From: UBA9659 sp965208605
GTDB lineage: Bacteria > Pseudomonadota > Gammaproteobacteria > Pseudomonadales > Azotimanducaceae
Assembly (NCBI GenBank): GCA_965208605.1
Contig: OZ242345.1
Location: 2,542,001 to 2,606,000 of the forward strand
Length of the DNA stretch: 64,000 nucleotides
Direction of reading: 5' to 3'
The translations under genes were made by a program, and so were the position numbers. Below, piece after piece: positions 41,887 to 51,572 of the stretch (its first letter is position 1; every line of letters starts with the position of its first letter). The notes under the pieces were generated by a model. The model searched no databases. It was not told the DNA's origin and saw only the letters and a program-made list of their open reading frames with translations.

Positions 41887-43098
41887 CTAGAGGGTAATCC
41901 TCGTGGGAAGCGCATCATTGAGTACGCAGCGCACGCCATCTCGGTCCATTTCGGCAACGCACAGGTTGCACACCGTACACCCGGATTCGGTTTTTGAGCC
42001 TTCCCGATAATGATTGACCAGGGCCGGGTCGTGGATCAATGCCCGTCCTAGTTGCACCGCCTGATAGCCCTCCATGAGCGCACGATGCACACTGGCAAGG
42101 CTCTGTACACCGCCGACGCAGATGAGTGGCAACTTGACCTCAGCGCGCATCTGCTTTGCTAAATCCAAAAAATACAATTCTTCAAAGGGTTGTGATTTGA
42201 GTGCTGGTGCTGCCAGGCGGTAGATAAGCTTGTCAAGCTTCCTTTTTTGAATCTTGATCAGTGCATGCACAAAGGTAGGTCCACGAAATAGGTACATGGC
42301 ATTTTTAGAAGAAAAGCCCCCACTTAACACCAGGGCATCAGCCTGGTGCTGCTCAAATAATTTGGCTGCTTGAATGCTGTCTTCAATTTCCAAGCCACCC
42401 CGAAATCCGTCCCGCAGATTCATCTTGATGATGATGGGCACCGCTTCACCGACGCCTTCCCGCACTGCCTTGAGAATGTCTACCGGAAAACGCGCGCGAT
42501 TTTCCAAAGAGCCGCCATATTGATCCTTGCGTTTGTTGGTGGCCGGGCTGAGGAACTGACTCAGCAGATAGCCATGTCCCATGTGTAGTTCCACCGCATC
42601 AAATCCGGCGGAAATCGCCCGCTGCGCGCTGCGTTGATAGGCTTCTGCCAGGTCGTCTAACTCAGGAGCCCGCAGGGCCCGAGCAAAGGGTGAACCGGCC
42701 AGGGCACCCAGGCTGTTAAAGCTATTACTCGGACCTCGCGCCCGCTTGCCTAGCCAGCCGCTCCATTTGGAAGTGTTGCCACAATGAGCCAGTTGAATGG
42801 ATGCCTTGGCACCCTCGGCATGGATGGTATCGGTTACATAGTGCAAGTCATCCAAAATATCGTCTTGCAAACACATCTGGTGATCAAAGGTTCTGCCGGA
42901 GGGCTCCACGGCGCCATAACTCACGGTGCACATGCCCACGCCTCCTTGAGCAAATGTCTTGTGAAATGCAGCAAGGCCCTCAGGGTCCGGGCGACCGCCA
43001 GGGCAGTGACCTTCAAAAGTTGCCGCCTTGATAAAGCGATTGGGTAGTTCCAGCCCGCGCAGACGCCAGGGTGCGAAGGGATCAATAGTCTCCATCAT
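41887..43098 (-). CDS. NADH:flavin oxidoreductase (old yellow enzyme family)
   Basis: 403 residues, FMN-binding TIM barrel. NRFIKAATFEG, GVGMCTVSYGAV, IQLAHCGN, DAVELHMGHGYLLSQFLSP and KRKDQYGGSLENRARF are the family motifs. Unlike 2,4-dienoyl-CoA reductase it lacks the C-terminal FAD/NADPH domain, but the tail keeps CTVCNLC...RC, a cysteine set resembling an iron-sulfur motif. Likely reduces an enone or enoyl double bond in the steroid pathway; the substrate is unknown. The upstream SDR ends two bases before it on the same strand, so the two are one operon. Confidence 0.85.
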   Translation of the reverse strand: MMETIDPFAPWRLRGLELPNRFIKAATFEGHCPGGRPDPEGLAAFHKTFAQGGVGMCTVSYGAVEPSGRTFDHQMCLQDDILDDLHYVTDTIHAEGAKASIQLAHCGNTSKWSGWLGKRARGPSNSFNSLGALAGSPFARALRAPELDDLAEAYQRSAQRAISAGFDAVELHMGHGYLLSQFLSPATNKRKDQYGGSLENRARFPVDILKAVREGVGEAVPIIIKMNLRDGFRGGLEIEDSIQAAKLFEQHQADALVLSGGFSSKNAMYLFRGPTFVHALIKIQKRKLDKLIYRLAAPALKSQPFEELYFLDLAKQMRAEVKLPLICVGGVQSLASVHRALMEGYQAVQLGRALIHDPALVNHYREGSKTESGCTVCNLCVAEMDRDGVRCVLNDALPTRITL

Positions 43099-43100
43099 GC

Positions 43101-43967
43101 TTAGATCACCTGTGCGGGATGAGGGATGCGTGGCTCGCCTAGTTGACTCCGGTATGACGGCGGTTGCCGCCCCTGGTCATCGGTCAGCCCATATTCCAGC
43201 GCGAGTTCGGCGGTAATCAGGGTCTGCCCCGAGCGGCTGGCAAGGGTCGGGTCATTGGCAAGGGCATGGATGACTCGGCCATTGAATGGCGGCGTTTCGG
43301 CCTGGGCCATAAAACTGGCGTACTGCTCTTTGCGATGCCGCATCACTATAGCGGTGCGCTCAGTCAATAGCGGGCCCAACCAGAGAGAGACCGCGGCGAC
43401 CTGGTGCGCTGCCAGATCAACCGCCATGTCCGCCGCAAACTTATCGCAGCCCACTTTTTGCGCACCATAGGCAGGGCCGTGCATATAACAGGCCGAGCCA
43501 TAGGAAGAGGTAAAAGTGATCAGTCCTGATTCTTGTTGCACCATGAGGGGTGCGGCGTAGTAACTGGCGACATAGGCGGAGCGCAGGCCTACATCCAAAA
43601 TATGCATCAGGTCAAGGGGCTTTTCCCAGAAGCCTCCCGGGTCAATCAGATTTTCATGAATGTAGGTGGCATTGTTGACGAGAATATCCAAGCGCCCCTG
43701 TTCACTTGCCACTCGTTCAAATAATGCTTGGGTCTGCTGGTCATCGCCGTGGTCGCAGGTCTGGGCAATCGCGGTGCCGCCGCTAGCACTGATCTCAGAG
43801 ACCGTCTGCTCCAGGGTGCCGTCAATGGTTTCCCCCTTTAAGGTCGCGGTTGCTTTTGATTGAGAACGTCCCGTGACATAGACGGTAACCCCCATGGACG
43901 CCAAGCCCTGGGCTATTCCCTTACCCGCGCCGCGAGAGGCACCGGTAACCACTGCAACTTGATTCAT
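43101..43967 (-). CDS. Short-chain dehydrogenase/reductase
   Basis: 288 residues from the ATG at 43967. NAD(P)-binding TGASRGAGKGIA, LVNNATYIHENLIDPG, a Ser-Tyr-Lys-like active site (TFTSSYGSACYMHGPAYGAQKVG) and a C-terminal extension. The pattern resembles the DHRS1-like SDRs. Transcribed with the OYE gene; divergent from the flavoprotein at 44201. Substrate unknown, presumably a hydroxy- or ketosteroid or CoA ester. Confidence 0.85.
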   Translation of the reverse strand: MNQVAVVTGASRGAGKGIAQGLASMGVTVYVTGRSQSKATATLKGETIDGTLEQTVSEISASGGTAIAQTCDHGDDQQTQALFERVASEQGRLDILVNNATYIHENLIDPGGFWEKPLDLMHILDVGLRSAYVASYYAAPLMVQQESGLITFTSSYGSACYMHGPAYGAQKVGCDKFAADMAVDLAAHQVAAVSLWLGPLLTERTAIVMRHRKEQYASFMAQAETPPFNGRVIHALANDPTLASRSGQTLITAELALEYGLTDDQGRQPPSYRSQLGEPRIPHPAQVI

Positions 43968-44086
43968 GCTGATACCTATCAATCGTGAGTGAAGAGGGGT
44001 GAAGTTAATAGAAAAGAAATAGCCTGGCAATGCCTGTTTTGCCGTCAGGATTAAAGCAGGCGAGAATGACGGCCACCTTGTCCCCA

Positions 44087-44190
44087 CTCTTTATATACAA
44101 TGAGGGCTCATGATAACTTTTTATATACAAACAGCTGATGGCTCTTTATATACAAACAGCTGATGGCTCTATATATACAAACAATGGCTC
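44087..44190. repeat. 25-bp tandem repeat in a divergent promoter region
   Basis: Two near-perfect and two degenerate copies of a 25-bp unit, core TATATACAAACAGCTGATGG, between the divergent SDR and flavoprotein genes. It could be a minisatellite or a set of regulator sites. Confidence 0.85.
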
Positions 44191-44200
44191 TTGAGGACTC

Positions 44201-45913
44201 TTGACCGAAGAAGAGACAGAAGTACTCGCTCCCCTGGTGGTGGACGCGGCTGAGGCGGTGCTCTGGGAGCATCAGGCTGATCTTGTTGTCGTGGGCTTTG
44301 GCGGCGCCGGTGCGGCGGCGGCCGTCCAAGCCAGCCAAGATGGGCTTGAGGTGCTCGCGCTGGACCAGGCTGAAGGGGGCGGGGCTACCCAGGCAAGTGG
44401 CGGTGTTATCTATGCGGGTGGCGGGACGTCTATTCAGCAAGCGATGGGCGAAGAGGACAGCCCGGAAAATATGTATGCTTATCTCAAACTTGAAACTCAG
44501 AAGGTGGTGCAAGACGAGACCTTGAGGCGATTTTGTCAGGGGAGCGCGAATGACCTGGAATGGCTCAGGCAGCATGGGGTGAAATTTTCCGGTCCCGTCT
44601 GGAAGCAAAAAACCTCTTATCCTCCAGTCAAATATTTTTTGTACCATCCTGATAATTCACTCCTACCGCCTTATGCTGCCGTCTCCCGCCCCGCAGCCCG
44701 GGGGCATCGTGGGGTGATGACGAAGGGTAAAAGTGCTGTCAATCTAGGGGGGTCCATTTATCTGCCCCTGCGCCGGGCGGCACTGGCAAACGGCGTACGT
44801 CTGGATTGCAAGACCGAAGCACGACAGATGGTGGTTGACCGGCAAGGCAGAGTCTTGGGGCTACGCGCCCTGCAGCTGCCGCCGGGTGCTGACTACGCCG
44901 CCCACTCTAAATACCTAGGCTATGCTGAGCGCTTGCAGAAGTTCTATCCCTTCTTTTTACCCGGCGCGACTCGTGTCCATCGGCTGGCAAAAAAATACCT
45001 GGCCCGTGCCGCCGAGATAGAAAACACGCGCCGTGTCTGGGTCAATTATCGTGCCCGCCGCGGGGTCTGCCTCAGCACCGGCGGGTTTATTTTTAATCGA
45101 GCCATGGTCAATACCTATTGCCCCGGGTTTGCGGCCGGGTTTCCGCTAGGTACAGCGGGTGACGATGGTAGTGGTATTCGGCTCGGACAGAGTCTGGGAG
45201 CTAGCCTGAAGCTGATGGAAAGAGGCACGGCCTGGCGATTTATCAACCCGCCGATTGCCTGGTCTCAAGGCATAGTGGTTGATGCCAGGGGGCGTCGTTT
45301 TGTCAATGAATCCTGCTACGGTGCCACCATTGGTGATGCTATGGTGGAAGCTGCCGGGGGGAGAGCCTGGTTGATTCTTGATTCGCAACTGGTGCGGGAT
45401 GCCTGGCGGCAAAGCATGCCCGGCAAGGTGCTGCCCTTCCAATGGCAACTAGCGGCTATCAATATGCTGTTTGGTAAGGTGAAGGCGAAGACGGTGGAGG
45501 ACATGTGTGCCACCTTCGGATTTGATAAGCAGGTCATGCAGAATACATTGGCGGAAACTGCCCAGCTTGCCCGAGGTGAGCTCGAAGACCCCTTCCGCAA
45601 GGCGAGCCAGGATCAGCGAGAATTAAAGCCGCCCTACCATGTGATTGATGTGTCTCTGGGGGCGCGACTATTACCTTGCATGGTGCTAACTATGGGGGGG
45701 CTTGCCGTGAATGAGCGCACCGGGCAGGTGTTGGCGCCTGGCGACAAGGTAATCCCGGGCCTCTACGCCGCAGGACGCACCGCGGTCGGCATTCCCTCTA
45801 AGTTGTATCTGAGCGGCCTGTCCATAGCAGATTGCATCTTCTCAGGCCGCCGCGCCGCCCGGCACATGGCGGGGCTGGGTAGTGGAGATGGCAGCGGAGA
45901 TAGCCCTCACTAG
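44201..45913 (+). CDS. FAD-dependent ketosteroid dehydrogenase-like protein
   Basis: 570 residues, fumarate-reductase/KstD superfamily. N-terminal FAD site DLVVVGFGGAGAAAAVQAS with GGGATQASGGVIYAGGG, and C-terminal GLYAAGRTAVGIPSKLYLSG followed by DCIFSGRRAARH. This tail resembles 3-ketosteroid Delta4-(5alpha)-dehydrogenases more than Delta1-dehydrogenases, so the reaction may be desaturation at C4-C5; this is an inference. Start is TTG at 44201 with TTGAGGAC a few bases upstream. The ATG at 44184 is in a different frame and stops after six codons. Confidence 0.78.
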   Translation: MTEEETEVLAPLVVDAAEAVLWEHQADLVVVGFGGAGAAAAVQASQDGLEVLALDQAEGGGATQASGGVIYAGGGTSIQQAMGEEDSPENMYAYLKLETQKVVQDETLRRFCQGSANDLEWLRQHGVKFSGPVWKQKTSYPPVKYFLYHPDNSLLPPYAAVSRPAARGHRGVMTKGKSAVNLGGSIYLPLRRAALANGVRLDCKTEARQMVVDRQGRVLGLRALQLPPGADYAAHSKYLGYAERLQKFYPFFLPGATRVHRLAKKYLARAAEIENTRRVWVNYRARRGVCLSTGGFIFNRAMVNTYCPGFAAGFPLGTAGDDGSGIRLGQSLGASLKLMERGTAWRFINPPIAWSQGIVVDARGRRFVNESCYGATIGDAMVEAAGGRAWLILDSQLVRDAWRQSMPGKVLPFQWQLAAINMLFGKVKAKTVEDMCATFGFDKQVMQNTLAETAQLARGELEDPFRKASQDQRELKPPYHVIDVSLGARLLPCMVLTMGGLAVNERTGQVLAPGDKVIPGLYAAGRTAVGIPSKLYLSGLSIADCIFSGRRAARHMAGLGSGDGSGDSPH

Positions 45914-45929
45914 GCGGCTACTACTACTA

Positions 45930-46004
45930 TATGAGCAGAGCAGGAGCATGAACAAGGGCATGAGCAAGAACAAGAACAAGAACAAGAACATGCGCAGGAA
46001 CCGC
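45930..46004. repeat. AACAAG-type short tandem repeat
   Basis: GAGCA-GGAGCATGAACAAGG followed by several AAGAACAAGAAC copies between convergent genes. The same hexamer array occurs, complemented, at the 3' end of the acyl-CoA synthetase gene at 59245. Confidence 0.85.
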
Positions 46005-46793
46005 TCATTGAGGCGCCCCCGGTAGCCCGGGGAAGTAAAGCCCCGCCGCCATGCCACCATCAATGATGAGTTCGGTGCCATTGCAGTAGGCGGCGGCGTC
46101 CGATGCCAAATAGGTCACACCTCTAGCAATTTCCTCAGGCTGGCTGCTGCGCTGCAGGGGGACAAAGTGATATATGGCATCAATCTCTTTCCGATCCACA
46201 TTCATAGGATTGGTCATGAGTGTGTTGACACCACCCGGGTGCACACTGTTCACCCTAATCCCATCCAAGCCAAATTCCAGCGCGGCAACACGAGTCAAAC
46301 CACGCACCGCGAACTTGCTCGCGGAATAAGCACCCACAAAATTGCTGGGTACCACACCGCTGACTGAGGAGATATTAACAATAGCGCCCTGTTTGGCTTG
46401 CTTCATGGGAGGGAGCACCGCCTGCATCCCCAAGAAGGCACCGAAAACGTTGACCTCCATCAGGCGCTTAAAATCTTCTGGGGCTGTTTCTTCCAGGGTG
46501 CCAAAGATCAGAATACCCGCATTGTTCACCAGTATATCCAATCGCCCATGGGCGCTGAGTGTCTGGCTGACCAATGCTTGCCAACCCTCAGCATCGGTAA
46601 TGTCATGCACCAGAGTCGTTACCCGGTCGCCGAACTCCTGCTGCAAATCGGCAAGTTCATCTGCTAGCAGATCCGCGCAGACGACATGCTGTACCTCGGC
46701 TTGAATAAATTCTGAGACAATGGCTCTGCCGATACCACGGGCGGCACCGGTGACGACGGCAACTCGCTCTTGTAAGGAATGAGGATGCAGCAT
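46005..46793 (-). CDS. Short-chain dehydrogenase/reductase
   Basis: 262 residues from ATG 46793. VTGAARGIGRAIV, DILVNNAGILIFG, NISSVSGVVPSNFVGAYSASK (Ser-Tyr-Lys site) and GTELIIDGGMAAG are classical SDR motifs; the final GGMAAG pattern is that of 3-alpha/20-beta-hydroxysteroid dehydrogenase-like enzymes. The gene starts four bases after the DUF3604 stop. Likely oxidises a steroid or side-chain hydroxyl; position and substrate cannot be told. Confidence 0.88.
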   Translation of the reverse strand: MLHPHSLQERVAVVTGAARGIGRAIVSEFIQAEVQHVVCADLLADELADLQQEFGDRVTTLVHDITDAEGWQALVSQTLSAHGRLDILVNNAGILIFGTLEETAPEDFKRLMEVNVFGAFLGMQAVLPPMKQAKQGAIVNISSVSGVVPSNFVGAYSASKFAVRGLTRVAALEFGLDGIRVNSVHPGGVNTLMTNPMNVDRKEIDAIYHFVPLQRSSQPEEIARGVTYLASDAAAYCNGTELIIDGGMAAGLYFPGLPGAPQ

Positions 46794-46797
46794 GCGA

Positions 46798-48840
46798 CTA
46801 GTTGGGGTGATACCAGATAGGAGATGTCCAAGCCTGTTCTTGAAGCATGCCGGAGATTCTTGGATCTTGGCAGATTTCCGGTCTCTTTTCATTTGCTTCA
46901 CCGGCTTTATCGGCATAGCTCAGACAATCCACCCGACTCCATCTCGGGCTAGGATGTTCCACTGCGCGTAAATAGTAGTAGCTGGGTTCTGTGGGGTTAA
47001 AGGCGGGATCTTCAAACAAGGCACATAGGCTTTGGTGGGCTGTACCTTTCGGCGGGGCCTCCTGGTCTCCAGCAACATCAAATACCCGATAATGCTGAGC
47101 ACCTTCGGCATCAATCCAACCCTTAATAATCTGTAACTTTTGTAAGGGAGTTGCATAGGCAGCCGGGTCGGCCTTGGCAAGCGCTAATAGCTGTGGCTTC
47201 TGCCCCGGGACCCTGGCATGCATGTCGGCACCTATGGGAACGCCCCGGTCGTATGCGGTCTCCAGCATGTCGGGTCGGCGACACATATTCTGAGGATAGT
47301 CCCAACTGGCAAAAAGCCGGGGTTGAATGCGCGGTCCTGAGGTGCCGAAGGTCTCGCGCCTTTTCATAGCCTCAAAAATGGCGTCTCTGGAATTTTCTGT
47401 TGCCCAGATACCAGCCAGCCCACCGGGATTACCGTCTCGGTTGTTGACCACCACCCCACTTGCCTCCGAGAGCCGACCTTCCCGATTCCATTCCGTATTC
47501 GTGTGCCCACGCCACTGGTCTTCACGCACCGCGCCCGCGGTGGACATGTGGGTATCAGTGCTGGCGATCGCCCCGAGTTTGACCGGGTTCATCCCGGTGT
47601 CTTGCCATTCCTTCAAGCCGAGTAGCAGCCCGGTACGATAAAAGTCCGCTGCCGCCATGCAACCATTGCCTTGCAAACCGCCGAGGCCAACTTCGCCCGC
47701 TTCGCAAAAACGGGTCGGATTGTCCAAGAAGGGTATGGACTCAGAACCGGCTAGCTGCAGAACCCGTCCCGGCTTGCCGAGGAAGCGGATCTGCTCCATT
47801 TCACAGAGTTCGTCCGGTTCACCCAGGATATTGGGGAAGCCATTAGCACACTCGGAGTTGCCCTTGTGCTGGAAAATCTCCATCAGCGGCTCCCGCGCCA
47901 GTCGGGTTTGGGTGTACTGGGCTCTCTGCTTCAGACCATCGGCTGTATCGGTGTCGGGCAGCTCAACATAGGGCACCAGCAGCCTGCCGTTGGATAGGTT
48001 GGAGTTGTGCGGAATGGTCAAGTAATCACAGCCAGTGTCCTTAGCGCAGACCCGATCCAAGGCGGCCCATAGCTGATGATCATTGGGTGCTTCAAAATAC
48101 CCAATCGGCCGTGAAGGGACCGCATCATTCCTAAATATCACATTCCGGTGATAGTTGCTTGAGAGGGGGGAGCCCGTGTGTTCATACCCGACAAAGGCAC
48201 TAAAAGTACAGGCTTCGGTCGCATCGTTGGCATGTTCGGCGGCTTCTATAATGCGCTTCCAGGGTGTTTCGCTTGCCTTGCTACACTCAGGGTCGCCCCT
48301 TGGGCACAGCGCATCATAGGGGCTGAGGGCACCCAGCGCGAGCCTCGCCCCGGTCATGTAGATTGCCTCCTGCCCCCCGCGGCGATAGGCGGTGCAGTAG
48401 TCGCTGTTGAATCTGTCGCCCTCAGTATCGGTACAGAGTTGCCATTCACCCAGAAATTCGGCGTGGTCGGTCACTGCCAAAAAATCCAAGGGACGGTCAA
48501 TGGTGCTCCTGCCGGTCATTTTGCCCTGGTCGTCCAGGGGTAGGAAGGCAATAGATTCCCCCTTGGCGAAGCGATAGGCATCTGCAGGCGTGGTCTGGAT
48601 GCCATAGGCGAAAGCATCAAAGGAATAGGTGGTATGTACATGCAGGTCGCCAAACAAGGCTTTGCGGGTCGGCGTTTGCTGGCTACAGATTTGCGCTGTC
48701 CCGGTGTAGGGCGGTGCCGGGCGTATCTCCGGCAGGCTGGTATCAGGTCCCCGGTCACAAGCATTAAGCAGCAGGAGGCTGAGCGGCAGGAGGCTGAGTA
48801 GCGATCCTAGTTTGATACTGCTGGTTTTTAATCGGATCAT
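46798..48840 (-). CDS. DUF3604 lipoprotein
   Basis: 680 residues. Lipoprotein signal with lipobox LNAC (Cys28), then a DUF3604 domain beginning KALFGDLHVHTTYSFDAFAYG, a PHP-like metal-binding start, with later FLAVTDHAEFLGEW, TIPHNSNLSNG, KLGAIASTDTHM. These resemble phosphoesterase metal motifs, but no activity is established for DUF3604. It often accompanies lipid or steroid catabolic genes. The ATG overlaps the stop of the KstD gene (ATGA), making a three-gene operon with the downstream SDR. Confidence 0.88.
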   Translation of the reverse strand: MIRLKTSSIKLGSLLSLLPLSLLLLNACDRGPDTSLPEIRPAPPYTGTAQICSQQTPTRKALFGDLHVHTTYSFDAFAYGIQTTPADAYRFAKGESIAFLPLDDQGKMTGRSTIDRPLDFLAVTDHAEFLGEWQLCTDTEGDRFNSDYCTAYRRGGQEAIYMTGARLALGALSPYDALCPRGDPECSKASETPWKRIIEAAEHANDATEACTFSAFVGYEHTGSPLSSNYHRNVIFRNDAVPSRPIGYFEAPNDHQLWAALDRVCAKDTGCDYLTIPHNSNLSNGRLLVPYVELPDTDTADGLKQRAQYTQTRLAREPLMEIFQHKGNSECANGFPNILGEPDELCEMEQIRFLGKPGRVLQLAGSESIPFLDNPTRFCEAGEVGLGGLQGNGCMAAADFYRTGLLLGLKEWQDTGMNPVKLGAIASTDTHMSTAGAVREDQWRGHTNTEWNREGRLSEASGVVVNNRDGNPGGLAGIWATENSRDAIFEAMKRRETFGTSGPRIQPRLFASWDYPQNMCRRPDMLETAYDRGVPIGADMHARVPGQKPQLLALAKADPAAYATPLQKLQIIKGWIDAEGAQHYRVFDVAGDQEAPPKGTAHQSLCALFEDPAFNPTEPSYYYLRAVEHPSPRWSRVDCLSYADKAGEANEKRPEICQDPRISGMLQEQAWTSPIWYHPN

Positions 48841-50546
48841 GTTTGCTTCCCGCTTTGCGCCAGATGATGTGCCGCCAGATACCCAAAGGTCATGGCCGGT
48901 CCCAGGGTAGTGCCAGCACCGGGATAGGTGCGCCCCATCACCGAGGCACTCGTGTTGCCTATGGCGCAGAGTCCGGGGATGGTTTGCCCCTGGCTATCCA
49001 GGGCACACCCATTGTCGTCGGTCAGCACGCCGCCCTTGGTGCCTATGTCCCCCGGAAATATCTTGAAAGCATAGAAGGGTGCCTTAGTAAGTGTTGCCAA
49101 ACAGGGGTTGGGCTGGCTACGAGGGTCACCATAATAACGGTCGTAGCCATTTACGCCGCGTTGAAAATCCGGATCTTCGCCCTGGGCAGCGAATTCGTTA
49201 AAACGTTCAAAGGTGGCTTGCAAGACCGAAGCATCTACTTCTATTGCCTGTGCCAATTCGGCAATGGTTTCGCCTTTGCGAAGTACTTCCCAAATACTGG
49301 GTTTGAGCTTGCGGTCCATAGCCGTCGGTCCCGGCAGGAGGGGCCCCACCATGTACTGGGCACGATAGGTGGCATCAAAGATGAACCAGGAAGGCAGGGT
49401 AGGGCAGTCACTGGAGTGTAGGCGCATCATTTCCCCACCGGCGATGAAGTAAGATGCCGACTCATTCATGTAGCGCCGTCCCTTGCCATTGACGATCATG
49501 CACCCGGGCAAAGAACGTTCCACAAACATGGGTCTTGCCCGGTCTTCATCGCTCAGCGAGATAACCGGCGCCCACCAAGCAGAGTCCATAAATGCTAACT
49601 GGGCACCCACTCTGGCAGCAGCCTGGATGGCATCTCCCGTGTTGTGTTGCTGAGAACCAGACCAAAGCGGCGATGACTCGGTAACAAAATGTTCTCGGCG
49701 CAGCTCAGCATTGCGCTCAAATCCGCCCGCCCCGAGGATGACCCCGCGCTGCGCCCGGATATGTATTGTTTCGCCAGAAGCATTGACCCGGGCACCCACA
49801 CAACGCCCATCTTCCATCAATAATTCTTGCAGCGAGACCCCCAGTTTGAGTGGCACCCCGCGCTTGTCCAACGCGAGTCGCAACTGACCGAGCAACGCAT
49901 TGCCTGCAGTTAATCGACGATCTCTGGCTGTTTTGTATCGTTGTGGCAAATCCAGAAAATAACGTCCGCTTACCTTGAGCATGTTCCAGAGCCAACCCGG
50001 GCGATGGGTAATCATGGGACGCGCTTCCAAGATGGTCCAGTTAATCCGCCCAAATGCTTGGCCCGCCACATGCATGGGCTGGAGGCTGTGATAAGCCTGC
50101 CCTAGTTTGCCGGCGGTGATCGGTAGGGGTTCGTGAGAGCGACATTCTTTGGCACCCGGCAGGTCCATGTGGTAATCGGCATACTGCACACAGCGAAACT
50201 GCACCTCGCCCTGGGCTTCTATGAAGGCAAGCATTTTTGCTGCCTGGTCAATATAGGTGCGGAGTTTGCTTTCCGGGACTGCATCACCCACCAGTGCATG
50301 CAGATAGGCATAGGCTTCCTCTGGTGAATCCTCAACACCGGCTGCTTGCATGTGGTGACTACAGGGTATCCACAGGGTGCCACCGGAAGTTGCCGAAGTG
50401 CCTCCCCAGAGGTGTCCCTTTTCAATCACCAGGACCCGGGCGCCAAGTTCTGCGGCGGTGACTGCTGCTGTTAAAGCCCCCGCCCCGGAACCGACTACCA
50501 GTAGATCCGTGTCCCAGGTTAATAAACTGTTGTTATCCATCGTCAT
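48837..50546 (-). CDS. kstD: 3-oxosteroid 1-dehydrogenase (KstD) family flavoprotein
   Basis: 569 residues from ATG 50546 (ATG 50540 also possible). Introduces the C1-C2 double bond of 3-ketosteroids. FAD site DLLVVGSGAGALTAAVTAAE, the KstD-type GGTSATSGGTLWIPCSHH, and C-terminal GTKGGVLTDDNG with GNTSASVMGRTYPGAGTTLG and AMTFGYLAAHHLA, the last set being close to known KstD enzymes. The open frame upstream to 50756 overlaps the divergent SDR gene and is not coding. First gene of the operon with DUF3604 and SDR. Confidence 0.87.
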   Translation of the reverse strand: MTMDNNSLLTWDTDLLVVGSGAGALTAAVTAAELGARVLVIEKGHLWGGTSATSGGTLWIPCSHHMQAAGVEDSPEEAYAYLHALVGDAVPESKLRTYIDQAAKMLAFIEAQGEVQFRCVQYADYHMDLPGAKECRSHEPLPITAGKLGQAYHSLQPMHVAGQAFGRINWTILEARPMITHRPGWLWNMLKVSGRYFLDLPQRYKTARDRRLTAGNALLGQLRLALDKRGVPLKLGVSLQELLMEDGRCVGARVNASGETIHIRAQRGVILGAGGFERNAELRREHFVTESSPLWSGSQQHNTGDAIQAAARVGAQLAFMDSAWWAPVISLSDEDRARPMFVERSLPGCMIVNGKGRRYMNESASYFIAGGEMMRLHSSDCPTLPSWFIFDATYRAQYMVGPLLPGPTAMDRKLKPSIWEVLRKGETIAELAQAIEVDASVLQATFERFNEFAAQGEDPDFQRGVNGYDRYYGDPRSQPNPCLATLTKAPFYAFKIFPGDIGTKGGVLTDDNGCALDSQGQTIPGLCAIGNTSASVMGRTYPGAGTTLGPAMTFGYLAAHHLAQSGKQT

Positions 50547-50661
50547 CTGCTCAGTATTCCCGTGAACCTCGGTTTCGGCTAGACTTTGTTCCAGTGTGCT
50601 ACTTTTACTGTAAGAGTGAAAGTACTCATAAGCGTAGCAAACATCAAGACAGGGAGTCTCA

Positions 50662-51405
50662 ATGATTGATCTCACGGGAAAGAAGATCCTCGTCACCGGT
50701 GCTGCCTCCGGTATTGGCTGTGCTGTGGCACAAACCTGTGCCGCGGGGGGTGCCACCGTCGTCGCTGCCGACCAGCATGACCCGAGCGAGAGGACCGGAT
50801 TATCCGCGCCGCATCAACATCTTGTCATGGATGTGACCCAGGAGGATGAGTTGGAGGCTAGCCTTGCCCAGCTCGGTCCCTTGGATGGTCTGGTCAACGC
50901 AGCAGGCATTACCGGCGCGGGTCCAGTACACACCATGCCCCTAGACCTATGGCAGAAGGTGCTCAATGTGAACCTGACGGGGACCATGCTGGTCTCCAAA
51001 CAGGTCATCGCGGCCATGCTGGAGGCAGGTCGCCCCGGCGCTATAGTAAACATTGCCAGTGTCTACGGCATGACCGGGGGGCCGGGCAACACGCCTTACA
51101 ATGTGTCCAAAAGCGGGGTCTTGCAATTGACGCGGTGTATGGCGGCGGACTATGGCGCCGCAAATATTCGGGTGAATGTAGTGAGCCCTGGGTATATTGA
51201 AACCCCCATGACGAGCATGCTGGATATAGAAGAGTTCCGCGACTTTCGGAAAGCTTTTGTGGCGATGCACCTGCTGAAAAGACCCGGTAAACCAGAAGAG
51301 GTGGCGGCAGCTATTTGTTTTTTGCTCTCGGAGGCGGCTTCCTATATTACTGGCGCGAACCTGGCAGTGGATGGTGGCTTTACCGCCGCGCATCTGCCTG
51401 GTTGA
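50662..51405 (+). CDS. Short-chain dehydrogenase/reductase
   Basis: 247 residues. ILVTGAASGIGCAVAQ, DGLVNAAGITGAGP, IVNIASVYGMTGGPGNTPYNVSK and SYITGANLAVDGGF are classical SDR motifs, FabG-like. Divergent from kstD, 115 bases apart. GACAGGGAGTC before the ATG is a usable ribosome-binding site. Probably another hydroxysteroid or hydroxyacyl dehydrogenase of the pathway; substrate unknown. Confidence 0.9.
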   Translation: MIDLTGKKILVTGAASGIGCAVAQTCAAGGATVVAADQHDPSERTGLSAPHQHLVMDVTQEDELEASLAQLGPLDGLVNAAGITGAGPVHTMPLDLWQKVLNVNLTGTMLVSKQVIAAMLEAGRPGAIVNIASVYGMTGGPGNTPYNVSKSGVLQLTRCMAADYGAANIRVNVVSPGYIETPMTSMLDIEEFRDFRKAFVAMHLLKRPGKPEEVAAAICFLLSEAASYITGANLAVDGGFTAAHLPG

Positions 51406-51572
51406 TCCGCTAACCCCGCCGTCAGGATCAAAGCCGGCGGGAATGACGTGTCCAGGAACCTATACAATGTTTAGCGGTTGCATAATTTTTCCTATACAAT
51501 ACCCTGCACGGGTTACCCAACCGCATCCGGGCAAACCAAAACCAACTTCATTCACACAAAGGAGCCAATACC

